This document shows, piece after piece, positions 17,323 through 25,918 of a stretch of 64,000 nucleotides of DNA. The DNA is from an uncultured Marinicella sp. (GTDB lineage Bacteria; Pseudomonadota; Gammaproteobacteria; Xanthomonadales; Marinicellaceae): NCBI GenBank assembly GCA_947502595.1, contig CANNAM010000004.1, positions 1 to 64,000 of the forward strand, in the 5' to 3' direction. The translations under genes were made by a program, and so were the position numbers. Every line of letters begins with the position of its first letter. Within the stretch, counting starts at the first letter, position 1. The notes beneath the pieces are model-generated. The model had not been told where the DNA came from. It saw only the letters and a program-made list of their open reading frames with translations, and made no database searches.

Positions 17323-18191
17323 TGTATTCAATTATTATTCCAGCTAAAAATGAAGCAGCAAGTTTAATTAATTTGTTGCCAGAGTTACAGACCGCCTTGT
17401 CGGGTGCGGAAATCATTGTTGTCAATGATGGTTCAACCGATGATACCCGTCAGATTTGTGAACAAGCAGGCGTTAAAGTCGTCAACCACCCTTACAGTCG
17501 AGGCAATGGTGCAGCGATAAAATCTGGCGCTCGTGCAGCAACTGGCGATGTTTTTATCTTTATGGATGCCGATGGGCAACATCGACCGAAAGACATACGA
17601 GGTCTGCTTGATCGCTACAATGAAGGTTACGATATGGTGGTTGGTGCGCGTGGCAGTGAGTCACAAGCATCTAAAGCACGGTTATTCGGTAATGGGCTGT
17701 ACAACCGCATTGCCAGTTACATGACTGGGCAAAAAATTGTCGATTTAACTTCAGGTTTTCGGGTGGTTAACGCTGAAAAGTTTAAACAGTTTTTGTACCT
17801 GCTGCCGAATGGATTTTCCTATCCTACCACCACCACCATGGCGTTCTTTCGGGCTGGATTTGGGGTGGCTTACGAACCCATAGTCGCGCCTGAGCGGATT
17901 GGTAAAAGCCACATCAATTTACTCAAAGACGGTACTCGCTTTTTTCTGATTATTTTTAAGATCGGAACTTTGTATTCGCCGATGAAATTATTCTTTCCAG
18001 CAAGTTTGGTGTTTTTCATATTGGGTTTGGTTTATTATATATTTACCTTTTTTACTGATGGTCGGTTCACTAATATGGGGGTTTTGCTGTTTACCACGTC
18101 TGTGATGATATTTTTATTGGGTTTGATTTCAGAGCAAATTACGGCATTGTTTTATCAGACCAGGTCGAAAAGTGACGGTAAGGCCGACTGA
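17322..18191 (+). CDS. GT2 glycosyltransferase, polyprenyl-phosphate sugar synthase type
   Basis: A 289-residue GT-A enzyme starting at a GTG that overlaps the previous stop by one base. YSIIIPAKNEAASL, VVNDGSTDDT, the DXD-type FMDADGQH and the acceptor region SGFRVVNAEKF are the features of dolichol-phosphate mannose synthase-like GT2 enzymes. Two C-terminal membrane helices (about residues 228-285) anchor it. Such enzymes load a sugar onto undecaprenyl phosphate, the donor needed by GT-C enzymes, so it probably supplies the upstream GT-C protein. Its last 53 bp overlap the convergent flippase-like gene. Confidence 0.85.
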   Translation: MYSIIIPAKNEAASLINLLPELQTALSGAEIIVVNDGSTDDTRQICEQAGVKVVNHPYSRGNGAAIKSGARAATGDVFIFMDADGQHRPKDIRGLLDRYNEGYDMVVGARGSESQASKARLFGNGLYNRIASYMTGQKIVDLTSGFRVVNAEKFKQFLYLLPNGFSYPTTTTMAFFRAGFGVAYEPIVAPERIGKSHINLLKDGTRFFLIIFKIGTLYSPMKLFFPASLVFFILGLVYYIFTFFTDGRFTNMGVLLFTTSVMIFLLGLISEQITALFYQTRSKSDGKAD

Positions 18192-19038
18192 GCTTAGCTG
18201 CCATGAAATACAGTGCGGTTTCTGCAAAGATGGCAATCAGCCGAATCAAAGCTATTATAATCAATGCTTCATGTTCAGCCATTTTAGGTGTGCACAATAA
18301 GATAAACACCACCTCTCTAACGCCAGTGCCACCTGGGGCACCTGGTATCACATAACCAGCCATCCAAGATGCCGCAAAACAAGCCGTAATATACAAATAG
18401 GGCTGTGGTTCAAAGCCAAGGGCGAAAATCAGTAAGTAGCTGATCCAGCCCATGCCCATAAAGTAAATCAAATAACAGCATAGGGTACTGAATATGCCAG
18501 ATTTCTTGAGCAGTTGTAAAGCCAACACAATGCCTGTAACTTCAAACAACAACACCGGCCAGTAAGGCATCGGTAACCAACTGGTTAACCAGTTTACTTG
18601 TTCGGGCCAAAACAATAAAAAATGACTTGCCAGTAGGGCTGCTACAAGCAGAACGATGGTTTCGTGGACAGCGGCTATGGCCAGTTGTTGATGACTGAAA
18701 TTGGCGTTTTGGGTTTTTTGATGGCGGTAAGCAAAATGAAAAATATTGCCAGGCAAGTATTTCATGATTTGGCTTTGGAAATAAATGCTCGCGCACCGCT
18801 GTGGCTCAACGAAGCGCAACAAAATCAGCCAAGCACATACCAAGCCCATCATGACCAGTATATAGGTGGTAAAAGCGAGCGCCAATGTACCCATAAACAG
18901 AAGTTTATTGTGGATTTTAATGGCTTGCAAAGCTGTGAGGTTGTTTTGAATAACCTTATAAATAAAAAAACAAGCCAGTATAAACACCGCGACTTTAACT
19001 GCGCTGAGTGCTGAATCGAGCCAAAATTTGCGGTTCAT
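18139..19038 (-). CDS. Flippase-like/LPG-synthase-TM family membrane protein
   Basis: A 299-residue polytopic protein, about eight hydrophobic segments, from the ATG at 19038, which overlaps the stop of the upstream methyltransferase (TAATG). An ATG at 19071 would add an 11-residue hydrophilic leader. The pattern, including PGGTGVREVVF in the seventh segment, is that of the UPF0104/lysylphosphatidylglycerol-synthase TM family, members of which are proposed to flip lipid-linked sugars (AglD and YbhN group). Here it could move the sugar lipid made by the GT2 enzyme. Its 3' end overlaps the convergent GT2 gene. Confidence 0.75.
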   Translation of the reverse strand: MNRKFWLDSALSAVKVAVFILACFFIYKVIQNNLTALQAIKIHNKLLFMGTLALAFTTYILVMMGLVCAWLILLRFVEPQRCASIYFQSQIMKYLPGNIFHFAYRHQKTQNANFSHQQLAIAAVHETIVLLVAALLASHFLLFWPEQVNWLTSWLPMPYWPVLLFEVTGIVLALQLLKKSGIFSTLCCYLIYFMGMGWISYLLIFALGFEPQPYLYITACFAASWMAGYVIPGAPGGTGVREVVFILLCTPKMAEHEALIIIALIRLIAIFAETALYFMAAKLSRPYRHFSTWSDKTMP

Positions 19039-19643
19039 TATGTTTTGGTTTTGGCTAACACCATGGTCCAAGGTAATGGTTTGTTGACTGCCACTGTATC
19101 AAGCTCAGAGTTAACAAAATCTATAAATCCACGGGTACTCCAATGGTTGCGGTGATCGGGTGTGTTGCCCCAATCTTTCATGTATTTACCACGCATAAAA
19201 TTAAGTGCCCGCCACAACGGTTCTCTGGGAACGCTGAACAGGTAATAATCAGCATTTAATGCAGCCATTTTTTGCAAAGCGAGTTGTGGGTTTTCTAAGT
19301 GTTCAAGTACCTCGCAGCAAACCACAAGATCAGCTTGCTCTTCAGAATTTATAGCATAGATACTTTTTAAATACAGATGGGTGTTGTTTCTTAACTTGTT
19401 GGCTTCAGCAATTTCGACGTCAGGTGCATCTATATCTAAACCTTTAACTTTGGCTTCAGGAAAGAGGTTTTCTAAGTGGCGATTTACATGACCTTGTCCG
19501 CATCCGCATTCTGTTATTGAATTGACTGGAGTTTCGATGGCTGCAGTAAGTTGAGTTATGCTGCGCATAAATCCTTGTAGCATCTTTTGCGCGATCGGGT
19601 TTTTAGAGTCGTATTTTTCGTGCAGGTTTGTTGAGTCAGGCAT
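19038..19643 (-). CDS. Class I SAM-dependent methyltransferase
   Basis: A 201-residue protein with motif I ITECGCGQGHVNRHL, an acidic GLDIDAPD in the motif II position and DLVVCCEVLEHLENP as the post-motif region. That is the UbiE/SmtA-like Methyltransf_11 pattern. It is first in a two-gene minus-strand unit, translationally coupled to the flippase-like gene. With a GT2 and a GT-C enzyme nearby it may methylate a sugar on the pilin glycan or lipid carrier; that is inference. Confidence 0.75.
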   Translation of the reverse strand: MPDSTNLHEKYDSKNPIAQKMLQGFMRSITQLTAAIETPVNSITECGCGQGHVNRHLENLFPEAKVKGLDIDAPDVEIAEANKLRNNTHLYLKSIYAINSEEQADLVVCCEVLEHLENPQLALQKMAALNADYYLFSVPREPLWRALNFMRGKYMKDWGNTPDHRNHWSTRGFIDFVNSELDTVAVNKPLPWTMVLAKTKT

Positions 19644-20030
19644 GGGTTCTAATCGCTTAAAATGATTAACATTATAATGTAATGCGAGGTATTGTTCTGT
19701 GACTTTTTATTGCCACTAAAGTAGGCTATCGGGTCTGGGATTTAGGTTTTCAATGAATGTTTAGTAAAAACATGTGAGTTTTCTACCATTAACTACTGTT
19801 AAACAAAACAGTCAAGTTTATCTTATGTGAGATAAGGATCACACAGTGTGCAGCTTGTGGGTTGGTTAAAAACCGTCAAAAATTGTCAGTTAATAAGATT
19901 CATGCAGGCACTTAGCTGTCCGTGCAGCACTTGGCAATCTGATTGTACTTAAAATCAACAATCAATGTTTACAGTACGCATTGTATGACTCAATATTAAA
20001 ACCAGTGATAATAGATGAATGGGTGAAAAC
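19644..20030. other. Intergenic region upstream of pilin 2
   Basis: A 387-bp divergent gap between the methyltransferase and pilin 2. It contains a sigma-54-like site (separate entry) and a small ACTGTT/AACAGT inverted repeat at 19795-19812. No ORF of note. Confidence 0.5.
19932..19947 (+). promoter_or_regulatory. Possible sigma-54 promoter of pilin 2
   Basis: TGGCAA at 19932-19937 and TTGTA at 19943-19947 have the -24/-12 spacing and resemble TGGCAC-N5-TTGCA. The -12 GC is GT here, a real weakness. Transcription would start near 19958, giving a 5' leader of about 70 nt. Pilin genes in Pseudomonas are driven by sigma-54 with PilRS. No such site was seen before pilin 1. Confidence 0.35.
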
Positions 20031-20483
20031 ATGGTAAATAAGCCGAAAAAAACAACAGGCTTTACATTGATTGAGTTGATGATAGTCATTGCAATCATTG
20101 CTATTTTGATGGCCTATGCCATTCCAGCCTATCGAGACTATACAGTGCGGGCCAAAGCCGGTGAAGGTTTAACCCTGTCATCTGGGCTGAAATCATATAT
20201 TTCAGAACAGTGGGTTAATACAGGGGATGTGGCTACTTTAAGCAGTGGAATTAACGGGGTTCCAGTTGCCAACACCATAACCGGTGAAAACGTCAGCCAA
20301 GTAGCAGTGAATGCAGGTGTCATAACGGTCAGTTATTTTAATGATGCCACTCTGCTTGGCAATACATTGACTTTATCACCTGCTGTTCCTGGATCAGCGG
20401 GCAACCCAGGCACCAGTTTGTTATGGATTTGTACCTCTTCTTTGAATAACCGTTATTTGCCTATCAGTTGCAGAACACCATAA
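20031..20483 (+). CDS. Type IV pilin-like prepilin (pilin 2)
   Basis: A 150-residue prepilin from the ATG at 20031, preceded by GGGTGAA; an ATG at 20019 would add four residues. The leader ends at G10 before FTLIELM. The first 36 residues from GFTLIELM match pilin 1 exactly, as do most of an ITGENV..V.VNAGVI stretch and the C-terminal NR.LP..CRT, yet the codons differ widely, so this is an old paralogue. Only two cysteines remain (WICTS and ISCRT). Codon use is ordinary, unlike pilin 1. A TfpZ-type accessory gene follows. Confidence 0.92.
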   Translation: MVNKPKKTTGFTLIELMIVIAIIAILMAYAIPAYRDYTVRAKAGEGLTLSSGLKSYISEQWVNTGDVATLSSGINGVPVANTITGENVSQVAVNAGVITVSYFNDATLLGNTLTLSPAVPGSAGNPGTSLLWICTSSLNNRYLPISCRTP

Positions 20484-20507
20484 CTTTAAGTTGGGATATA
20501 TTATTTT

Positions 20508-20537
20508 AGGCCAGTTTAATTTAAACTGGCCTTTTTA
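20508..20537 (+). terminator. Intrinsic terminator after pilin 2
   Basis: A perfect 11-bp stem, AGGCCAGTTTA (20508-20518) with TAAACTGGCCT (20522-20532), a three-base loop and TTTTT-rich sequence after it. It lies between pilin 2 and the tfpZ-like gene, so the accessory gene probably depends on read-through or its own promoter. Confidence 0.85.
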
Positions 20538-20551
20538 TTGAGACAATTGGC

Positions 20552-21223
20552 ATGAATAAAATAAAAGCAGCTGGGCTTCATTTTACGTTGAGTTTACTGG
20601 TAATTGGTGGGTTCATAGTATTTTTAAACTATTTTTGGTACCAGAACCTTGTGCGTGTGACAGGGGTAGTTGAACCACTGAAGTTGTTGGTACTAATTGA
20701 TGTGGTATTGGGGCCACTTTTGACTTTTATAGTTTATAAAAAAGGCAAAAGAACGCTTAAATTTGATTTGGCAGTAATTGTACTGATGCAACTGAGTGCA
20801 TTTGTTTATGGCGCTTATACCATATACCAAGGTAAGCCCAGTTGGTTGGTTTTTAATGCCAATGCTTTTGAAGTGGTTTATGCAAAAGAAATCAAGTCTG
20901 CACCAACAGGTTTAGAAAATAACAGTATTTTCAGCCGCCCAAAATTGGCTTATATTCCGTATCATAACCAAACAATGGGGTTGGCCGCGCACCATAATTT
21001 TAAGTCAGCTTTGCCATTGGGTCTGAATGATTGGGACAATATCAAATACCAATCCATTGGCAGCAAAGAAGCGGCAGTCCTTGCTGGCATGGCAGAAGAT
21101 GAGATTAAGACCAAAGTACAGTCTAAAGAAATGTACCGCATCAGTAATGATGGTTTGTTTTCTGTGATGGTGGTCGTAGATAAAAGCCGGAACAAATTTT
21201 CGAGCTTTACTCAGTTCCATTGA
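20552..21223 (+). CDS. TfpX/TfpZ family type IV pilin accessory protein
   Basis: A 223-residue inner-membrane protein with about three N-terminal helices and a C-terminal periplasmic part. LKLLVLIDVVLGPLLTFIVYKKGK, then KFDLAVIVLMQLSAFVYGAYTIYQGKPSWLVF, is the family core. In P. aeruginosa strains carrying group III or V pilins, tfpY/tfpZ-type genes sit right after pilA and tune pilin assembly. The same position after pilin 2 supports that role here. A Met start 28 nt after the terminator T-run is used. Confidence 0.88.
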   Translation: MNKIKAAGLHFTLSLLVIGGFIVFLNYFWYQNLVRVTGVVEPLKLLVLIDVVLGPLLTFIVYKKGKRTLKFDLAVIVLMQLSAFVYGAYTIYQGKPSWLVFNANAFEVVYAKEIKSAPTGLENNSIFSRPKLAYIPYHNQTMGLAAHHNFKSALPLGLNDWDNIKYQSIGSKEAAVLAGMAEDEIKTKVQSKEMYRISNDGLFSVMVVVDKSRNKFSSFTQFH

Positions 21224-21302
21224 TACAATCCCAACCTCCGGCACATGTTCAAGGGCTTTTAATGGTCTATAATAATGGTATATTTTTATAGTCATAATCT
21301 TT

Positions 21303-22319
21303 ATGGAAAACCGATACGCCAATCAATCCACACAACGCCGAGCCAAATGGTGGCTGTATGCCCTGTTGGTCTTTTTGGTCCTGCAAATACTGATGGCCAT
21401 GTATTACGATCAGGAGCCAGCATTTTTTAATGTCAAGGCCAATGCCGAACAGCGGGCGGCTGCACACAACCATGATTTAATGGTCACTGGTTTCACCAGT
21501 GGTGCCACTTTTATGCAGGTCACTGATGTGTTATTAAATAAACCAGGTGGTTATATGTCGAATGATGTGATGCCACCATTCGTGCTGATGGATAATATTC
21601 CGAATTGGGAATATGGTGTGCTGGTGCAGGTGCGTGATTTTGCGCGGGTGATGCGCAATGACATCAGTCGCTCACAGAGTCAGTCGGAAGAAGACGTGGA
21701 TTTAACCGCTGCCGACCCCAAGTTTCATAATGACAACGACAAATGGATTTGGCCGCGCACCGAAGGCCGTTACCGTGAAGGGCAAAAGCATTTTCATGAT
21801 TACCTGACCAGGTTGTCCGATCCCAGTAAGCCTGATGCGCAGTTCTTTGCCAGAACCGATAATTTGGTGACTTGGTTGAATTTGGTCGAGAAGCGCTTGG
21901 GTGCTTTGTCACAAAAACTCAGTGCCAGTGTCGGTCAAGACCGGGTCAACACCGACACCGGTGGTGATGAAGTGGCCACCACCTCTACTTATAAGCCCAG
22001 CGAGTTGCGGGTACAAACCCCGTGGTTACAGATTGATGACAACTTTTATGAAGCCAGGGGTGCCACTTGGGCCTTGATTCACTTCATGAAGGCCGTTGAG
22101 GTTGATTTTAAGGGTGTCTTAGAGAAAAAGAATGCATTGGTATCAATGAAGCAAATTGTGCGTGAGCTGGAAGCAGCACAAGACACCATTTGGACGCCGA
22201 TGATACTGAATGGCTCGGGGTTCGGCTTCTTCGCCAACCATTCTTTGGTGATGGCATCCTACATTTCACGCGCCAATGCCGGGGTGATTGATTTACGGCA
22301 GTTGCTGGAAGATGGTTGA
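21303..22319 (+). CDS. DUF2333 family protein
   Basis: A 338-residue protein with one membrane segment near residues 16-36 and a large periplasmic domain. LLNKPGGYMSNDVMPP, DNIPNWEYGVLVQVRDFARVMRND and the SRSQSQSEEDVDL..P.FHNDNDKW block are the DUF2333 signature. No function is established for this gammaproteobacterial family. It follows the pilin accessory gene by about 80 nt and is convergent with the GT39 gene. It might relate to the envelope, but nothing in the sequence shows how. Confidence 0.88.
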   Translation: MENRYANQSTQRRAKWWLYALLVFLVLQILMAMYYDQEPAFFNVKANAEQRAAAHNHDLMVTGFTSGATFMQVTDVLLNKPGGYMSNDVMPPFVLMDNIPNWEYGVLVQVRDFARVMRNDISRSQSQSEEDVDLTAADPKFHNDNDKWIWPRTEGRYREGQKHFHDYLTRLSDPSKPDAQFFARTDNLVTWLNLVEKRLGALSQKLSASVGQDRVNTDTGGDEVATTSTYKPSELRVQTPWLQIDDNFYEARGATWALIHFMKAVEVDFKGVLEKKNALVSMKQIVRELEAAQDTIWTPMILNGSGFGFFANHSLVMASYISRANAGVIDLRQLLEDG

Positions 22320-22334
22320 TGCCTCGATGATGCC

Positions 22335-24083
22335 TCATTCGGGGTAAATTGTTGGGCTCATTACTGTCAGTTCGGGGTAGTTAAACTGCACTTGGTAGGC
22401 ACTGTTGCTGGGGGTGTTGGTGAACTTGAACTCAAGCAACTGGTACTGCTGGTCATCTAAACCTTGAAACAAGGCATTGTTTCCTAGTGGTGTCGCTTTG
22501 GGCTTGTAACTGGGGTTACCAAATACAGTATTGAGTCGGATTTTGGGTGGTTTATCTTTGGCTGTAAGCACCCAACCGCTTAACTGACCAGTTTCTGGTT
22601 CGAGGTAGCTGATGGGTGGCAGCAGGCACTGACCACCGCCGGTGGTGAAAAAGTGATGGGTTTTTAATCCCTTCGCATGGTCCAAGGTGTCGGTCAGGGC
22701 GATGCCATTCAGGGTTTCACAGGCAGACAGGTAGAAAGGCATCATTTGTGTCAATTTCAAAGCGCTGTGTTCAACAACCAACAAACCATTGCCAGTCCTT
22801 TTACCTTGTATATAACCCATGATGTTCAGCTGCTGTTCGCGGCCATGCTTCAAATTGGCTGGGTGGCTGAGGCTGGTGATTTTGGCTGTATCGGTATAAT
22901 ACTTCAGCTGGGCCAAGGTCATGAAATGATCGGTGACGATGTAATCATAATTACCTGCATGGCTCACTGCAGTGGTTTTATCTGCCAAAGCTTGCCAACC
23001 GCGAAAGTTTTCAGTCAACCGGGCATTCAGCTGGCTAACCGGTTGGGCGATGTGCAGCGCATAAAACAACACAACCAGCAAAGCCACACTGCCAAGCACG
23101 CCGGTGATGATGGCCCCTGACTTGAGGGCTTGACCGTTGCGGCCAGAACCTGCCACCAACAACAACAAAAAATAACTGAATAGGGGCCAATGCGCATTGA
23201 ACCTGAGGTTGTCTGAAAAGAAACCGATGAGTGCATAACAAAGCCAATGCAACAGCGCTATGTACAGCACGGTTCGTTGATTGCGGCGCAAGGATTTCAT
23301 GTGAACCATAGGCCGCATGCACAAACAAAACACCAATGGTGTAACAAGCAAGAATTGCACCACAAAGAAACTGAAGTGAGTGGCTTGAAACTGCCAAGGG
23401 TGGCGGTCGCTGAGTTGAAAATTTAACAGTGCAAAATCTTGCTGCAGGTTAAACCACAGGATGGGCAGCAAGCCAAGAGCCAACACCGGTAAGGTGTAGC
23501 CGAGTAATTTAATGATGGCTGCTTTGTGGTGTCTGTACTGCCAAAATACCACGCCACTGGCCAGCAACAGTATCAGCCAAAAGCGCACGTGGGTGTTGAG
23601 GCCAAGGGCCAACAATAAACCAAGTAACAGGTAGTCAGTGGGTTTGTTATTGGCCAAGCAGTTGAACCAGGCCCACAAACTTAAAGTGCCAAAAAACAGC
23701 AGCCAAATATCTGGCACAGCCATAATTCCGGCAACCGCCAATAAAGGCAGACTCAGCAACAGCAAACCCGTTTGCCAGCTGCTGTTGGTAGCGGTCAGTT
23801 GTTTATGTAAGGCCATGCCTAACCAAGGCAAGCTCCAAGCAGCCAATAAGCCGGGTAATCTGATGGTGAATTCATTGGCTGGCAACAACCATTGGCTGAA
23901 AGCTATGCTCCATTGTGTCCAACCAGGTAATTCAGTGTATGACCAAGCCAAATGCTGGCTCTCTAACCAGTAAAAAGCTTCGTCGCCAAACAACTGGTGG
24001 TGCCAAGCTGAATATACCTGCAGACAGACTAAAGTGGTGTATGCACCGATGAACAGTAACTTGGGTTTCTGCTCAATCAGCAT
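22335..24083 (-). CDS. GT39-type (ArnT/PMT-like) membrane glycosyltransferase
   Basis: A 582-residue protein with about ten to twelve membrane helices in its first 350 residues and a periplasmic C-terminal domain. The first outer loop carries DEAFYW (residues 34-39), the acidic catalytic pair of GT-C enzymes, followed by ELPGWTQWSI, as in family 39 enzymes that use polyprenyl-phosphate sugars. The acceptor could be lipid A, another lipid or protein. It starts inside the 3' end of the upstream lytic transglycosylase (7-nt overlap), so the two are coupled, which hints at an envelope role. Confidence 0.8.
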   Translation of the reverse strand: MLIEQKPKLLFIGAYTTLVCLQVYSAWHHQLFGDEAFYWLESQHLAWSYTELPGWTQWSIAFSQWLLPANEFTIRLPGLLAAWSLPWLGMALHKQLTATNSSWQTGLLLLSLPLLAVAGIMAVPDIWLLFFGTLSLWAWFNCLANNKPTDYLLLGLLLALGLNTHVRFWLILLLASGVVFWQYRHHKAAIIKLLGYTLPVLALGLLPILWFNLQQDFALLNFQLSDRHPWQFQATHFSFFVVQFLLVTPLVFCLCMRPMVHMKSLRRNQRTVLYIALLHWLCYALIGFFSDNLRFNAHWPLFSYFLLLLVAGSGRNGQALKSGAIITGVLGSVALLVVLFYALHIAQPVSQLNARLTENFRGWQALADKTTAVSHAGNYDYIVTDHFMTLAQLKYYTDTAKITSLSHPANLKHGREQQLNIMGYIQGKRTGNGLLVVEHSALKLTQMMPFYLSACETLNGIALTDTLDHAKGLKTHHFFTTGGGQCLLPPISYLEPETGQLSGWVLTAKDKPPKIRLNTVFGNPSYKPKATPLGNNALFQGLDDQQYQLLEFKFTNTPSNSAYQVQFNYPELTVMSPTIYPE

Positions 24084-25375
24084 TTAGGTACTTTGAGCTT
24101 TTTCCCTGCATTGATCAGATAGCGGGGGGCTTTGAGCGCATTCAACTGGGCAATTTCACGGCGTGAACTGCATTTGAATTTGCGGCTGATGGTGCTGAGG
24201 GAGTCGCCCTGTTTGATTTTATACCAGGTAAAAGCCGGTCGATCAGGGAAGTCGGCATCGTGGATGGTTTTCGCCAAAGCCATCAACTCGCTGTTATGGC
24301 AGTTGTCTTCATACACCTCTTTCAACTCATTAGGAATCACTACCACGGCATTTTGTTGGATCACCCGTTTGGCTTTGATCGTTGAGTTCAGGTTCCTTAG
24401 GATGCGGTACCAGCCCATTTCCTTGTTGTATTGACCAAAACAAATCGACAGTTCACTCAAAGAGGTGGCGTTTTTAGCGCGAATCAAGGTGGTGGTGCCA
24501 TCGTGGTGTGGCAAATCGACATTATAGGCTTCGGGGTTTTCGTAAATCAGTTTAGCCGACAGCACAGTGCCAATGTAATCCTGAGTTTCACTGGGTAATT
24601 CATAAAACAACTGGCTGTCCCAAATCGGTTTGTTCTGGTGTTTGGTGTTCAAACGCCTGAAGCGGTTTTCACCGGCGTTGTAGGCAGCCAGAATTTTGCC
24701 GTAGTCATCGGCATACAAGCCACGCTGTTCTTCGATGTATTTGGCGGCCCCTTTGGCTGCAGTTTCTGGGTGGTAACGGGCATCGTAATCACCAATGGTG
24801 CCAAGCACCCCAAAACGTCTGGCGGTGGCAGGCATGAATTGAAACAAGCCACTGGCACCTGCAGAGGACATGGAATGTACCCGACCACCGCTTTCTTGGG
24901 TGATGATGGCCAGTAGCAAAGATTCAGGGATGTTTTTCTCCGCGAACGGTGGGTAGATTTTATTGCGCAGAAATTGGTAGTTGTTCCAAGTTTCAATTAA
25001 TTTAGGTCGTTTCCAGGTCAGCCATTCATTCAAAGCGGCTTGAACTCGGACGTTGCTCAGTAAAGGTTCATCCAAATCTATGGCCGGTGGGGCAGTGGTC
25101 AACTCGCTGGCTGTGAAATTACCTTCAGTTTCAATTTGGGCCTCAGGTGGTTGGTTATCGGCCAGTTCGGCTTCAATTTTGGCTTGGTGGGCCAAGTCGA
25201 TAAAGTGTTGGTTGAGTTGTTCTAAGCAGCTGGGGTCTTTTTGACACTGTTCAATGCCTTGTAATAAAACGGCAGTTTCTAAAGGCTTAAGTTCGGCCTG
25301 TGACTGTGGTTTAACGGCTTGCTTTTGGCAAGCTGAGAAGATAAGCAGGGCTAATAATGTCAAAATCAGTCGCAT
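24077..25375 (-). CDS. MltD-like membrane-bound lytic transglycosylase with LysM
   Basis: A 432-residue lipoprotein: signal with lipobox FSAC (C16), a linker, then a lysozyme-like SLT domain from about residue 145 with the catalytic Glu E161 in ITQESGGR, followed by SSAGASGLFQFMPATA. A C-terminal LysM (about residues 385-430, YKIKQGDSLSTISRKF) binds peptidoglycan. It cleaves glycan strands to 1,6-anhydro-muropeptides at the outer-membrane inner face. E. coli MltD usually has two LysM repeats; one is clear here, and a degenerate earlier one may lie around residues 300-345. It is coupled to the GT39 gene. Confidence 0.88.
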   Translation of the reverse strand: MRLILTLLALLIFSACQKQAVKPQSQAELKPLETAVLLQGIEQCQKDPSCLEQLNQHFIDLAHQAKIEAELADNQPPEAQIETEGNFTASELTTAPPAIDLDEPLLSNVRVQAALNEWLTWKRPKLIETWNNYQFLRNKIYPPFAEKNIPESLLLAIITQESGGRVHSMSSAGASGLFQFMPATARRFGVLGTIGDYDARYHPETAAKGAAKYIEEQRGLYADDYGKILAAYNAGENRFRRLNTKHQNKPIWDSQLFYELPSETQDYIGTVLSAKLIYENPEAYNVDLPHHDGTTTLIRAKNATSLSELSICFGQYNKEMGWYRILRNLNSTIKAKRVIQQNAVVVIPNELKEVYEDNCHNSELMALAKTIHDADFPDRPAFTWYKIKQGDSLSTISRKFKCSSRREIAQLNALKAPRYLINAGKKLKVPKC

Positions 25376-25446
25376 AAAAGTTATTTGCAGCAGAGAAGAG
25401 TATTGTGTATTATCAGTATTTCAGAGACATCAGCAAGCTTTCACCC

Positions 25447-25899
25447 ATGAAATTATTCAGTTCAATCAAATCACTGTTGCAGTTTAACCCAACTGATCGC
25501 CAGCTGAATGAGGCCGAACAAAATGAACTGAATCATGCCATAGTTGAGCTGATGATGGAAATGGTCAGGGCGGATTTTGTCGAGCTTTATGCCGAAAAAA
25601 CCGTGTTGGCAAAATATTTATCTGATAAGCTGGGCTTCACCACAGCTGATGTAGACAGCTACATCGAAGCCGCTGAAATACGCGCTGAATTCTCAATTTC
25701 GCTTGAATCTCAAACCAATGTCATCAATAATTACTTGGCTAACTCACAGAAAGTCGATTTGATGCAACACTTATGGGCTTTGGCTGAAGCGGATAACGAA
25801 GTACATTTATTAGAACAAAATTTATTTTATAAGGCAGGATTGCTGTTGGGCATTAAAAAATTACAACTTGACGAAATTTGTCAATCCGCTGAGATCTAA
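25447..25899 (+). CDS. TerB-like family protein
   Basis: A 150-residue helical protein from the ATG at 25447; an upstream in-frame start at 25405 adds 14 residues. HAIVELMMEMVRADFVE and, later, LMQHLWALAEADNEVHLLEQNLFYKAG are two copies of the acidic helical motif of TerB-like domains, which may bind metal. Function in most bacteria is unknown; the tellurite link comes from the ter operon, which is absent here. It ends 19 nt before pilU and may be co-transcribed with it. Confidence 0.8.
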   Translation: MKLFSSIKSLLQFNPTDRQLNEAEQNELNHAIVELMMEMVRADFVELYAEKTVLAKYLSDKLGFTTADVDSYIEAAEIRAEFSISLESQTNVINNYLANSQKVDLMQHLWALAEADNEVHLLEQNLFYKAGLLLGIKKLQLDEICQSAEI

Positions 25900-25918
25900 A
25901 CCAACTGAAGAGAATATT

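Noticed and set aside
22677-23120. 147-residue plus-strand ORF
   Set aside because: It is antisense to the GT39-type gene, which has convincing membrane and catalytic features.
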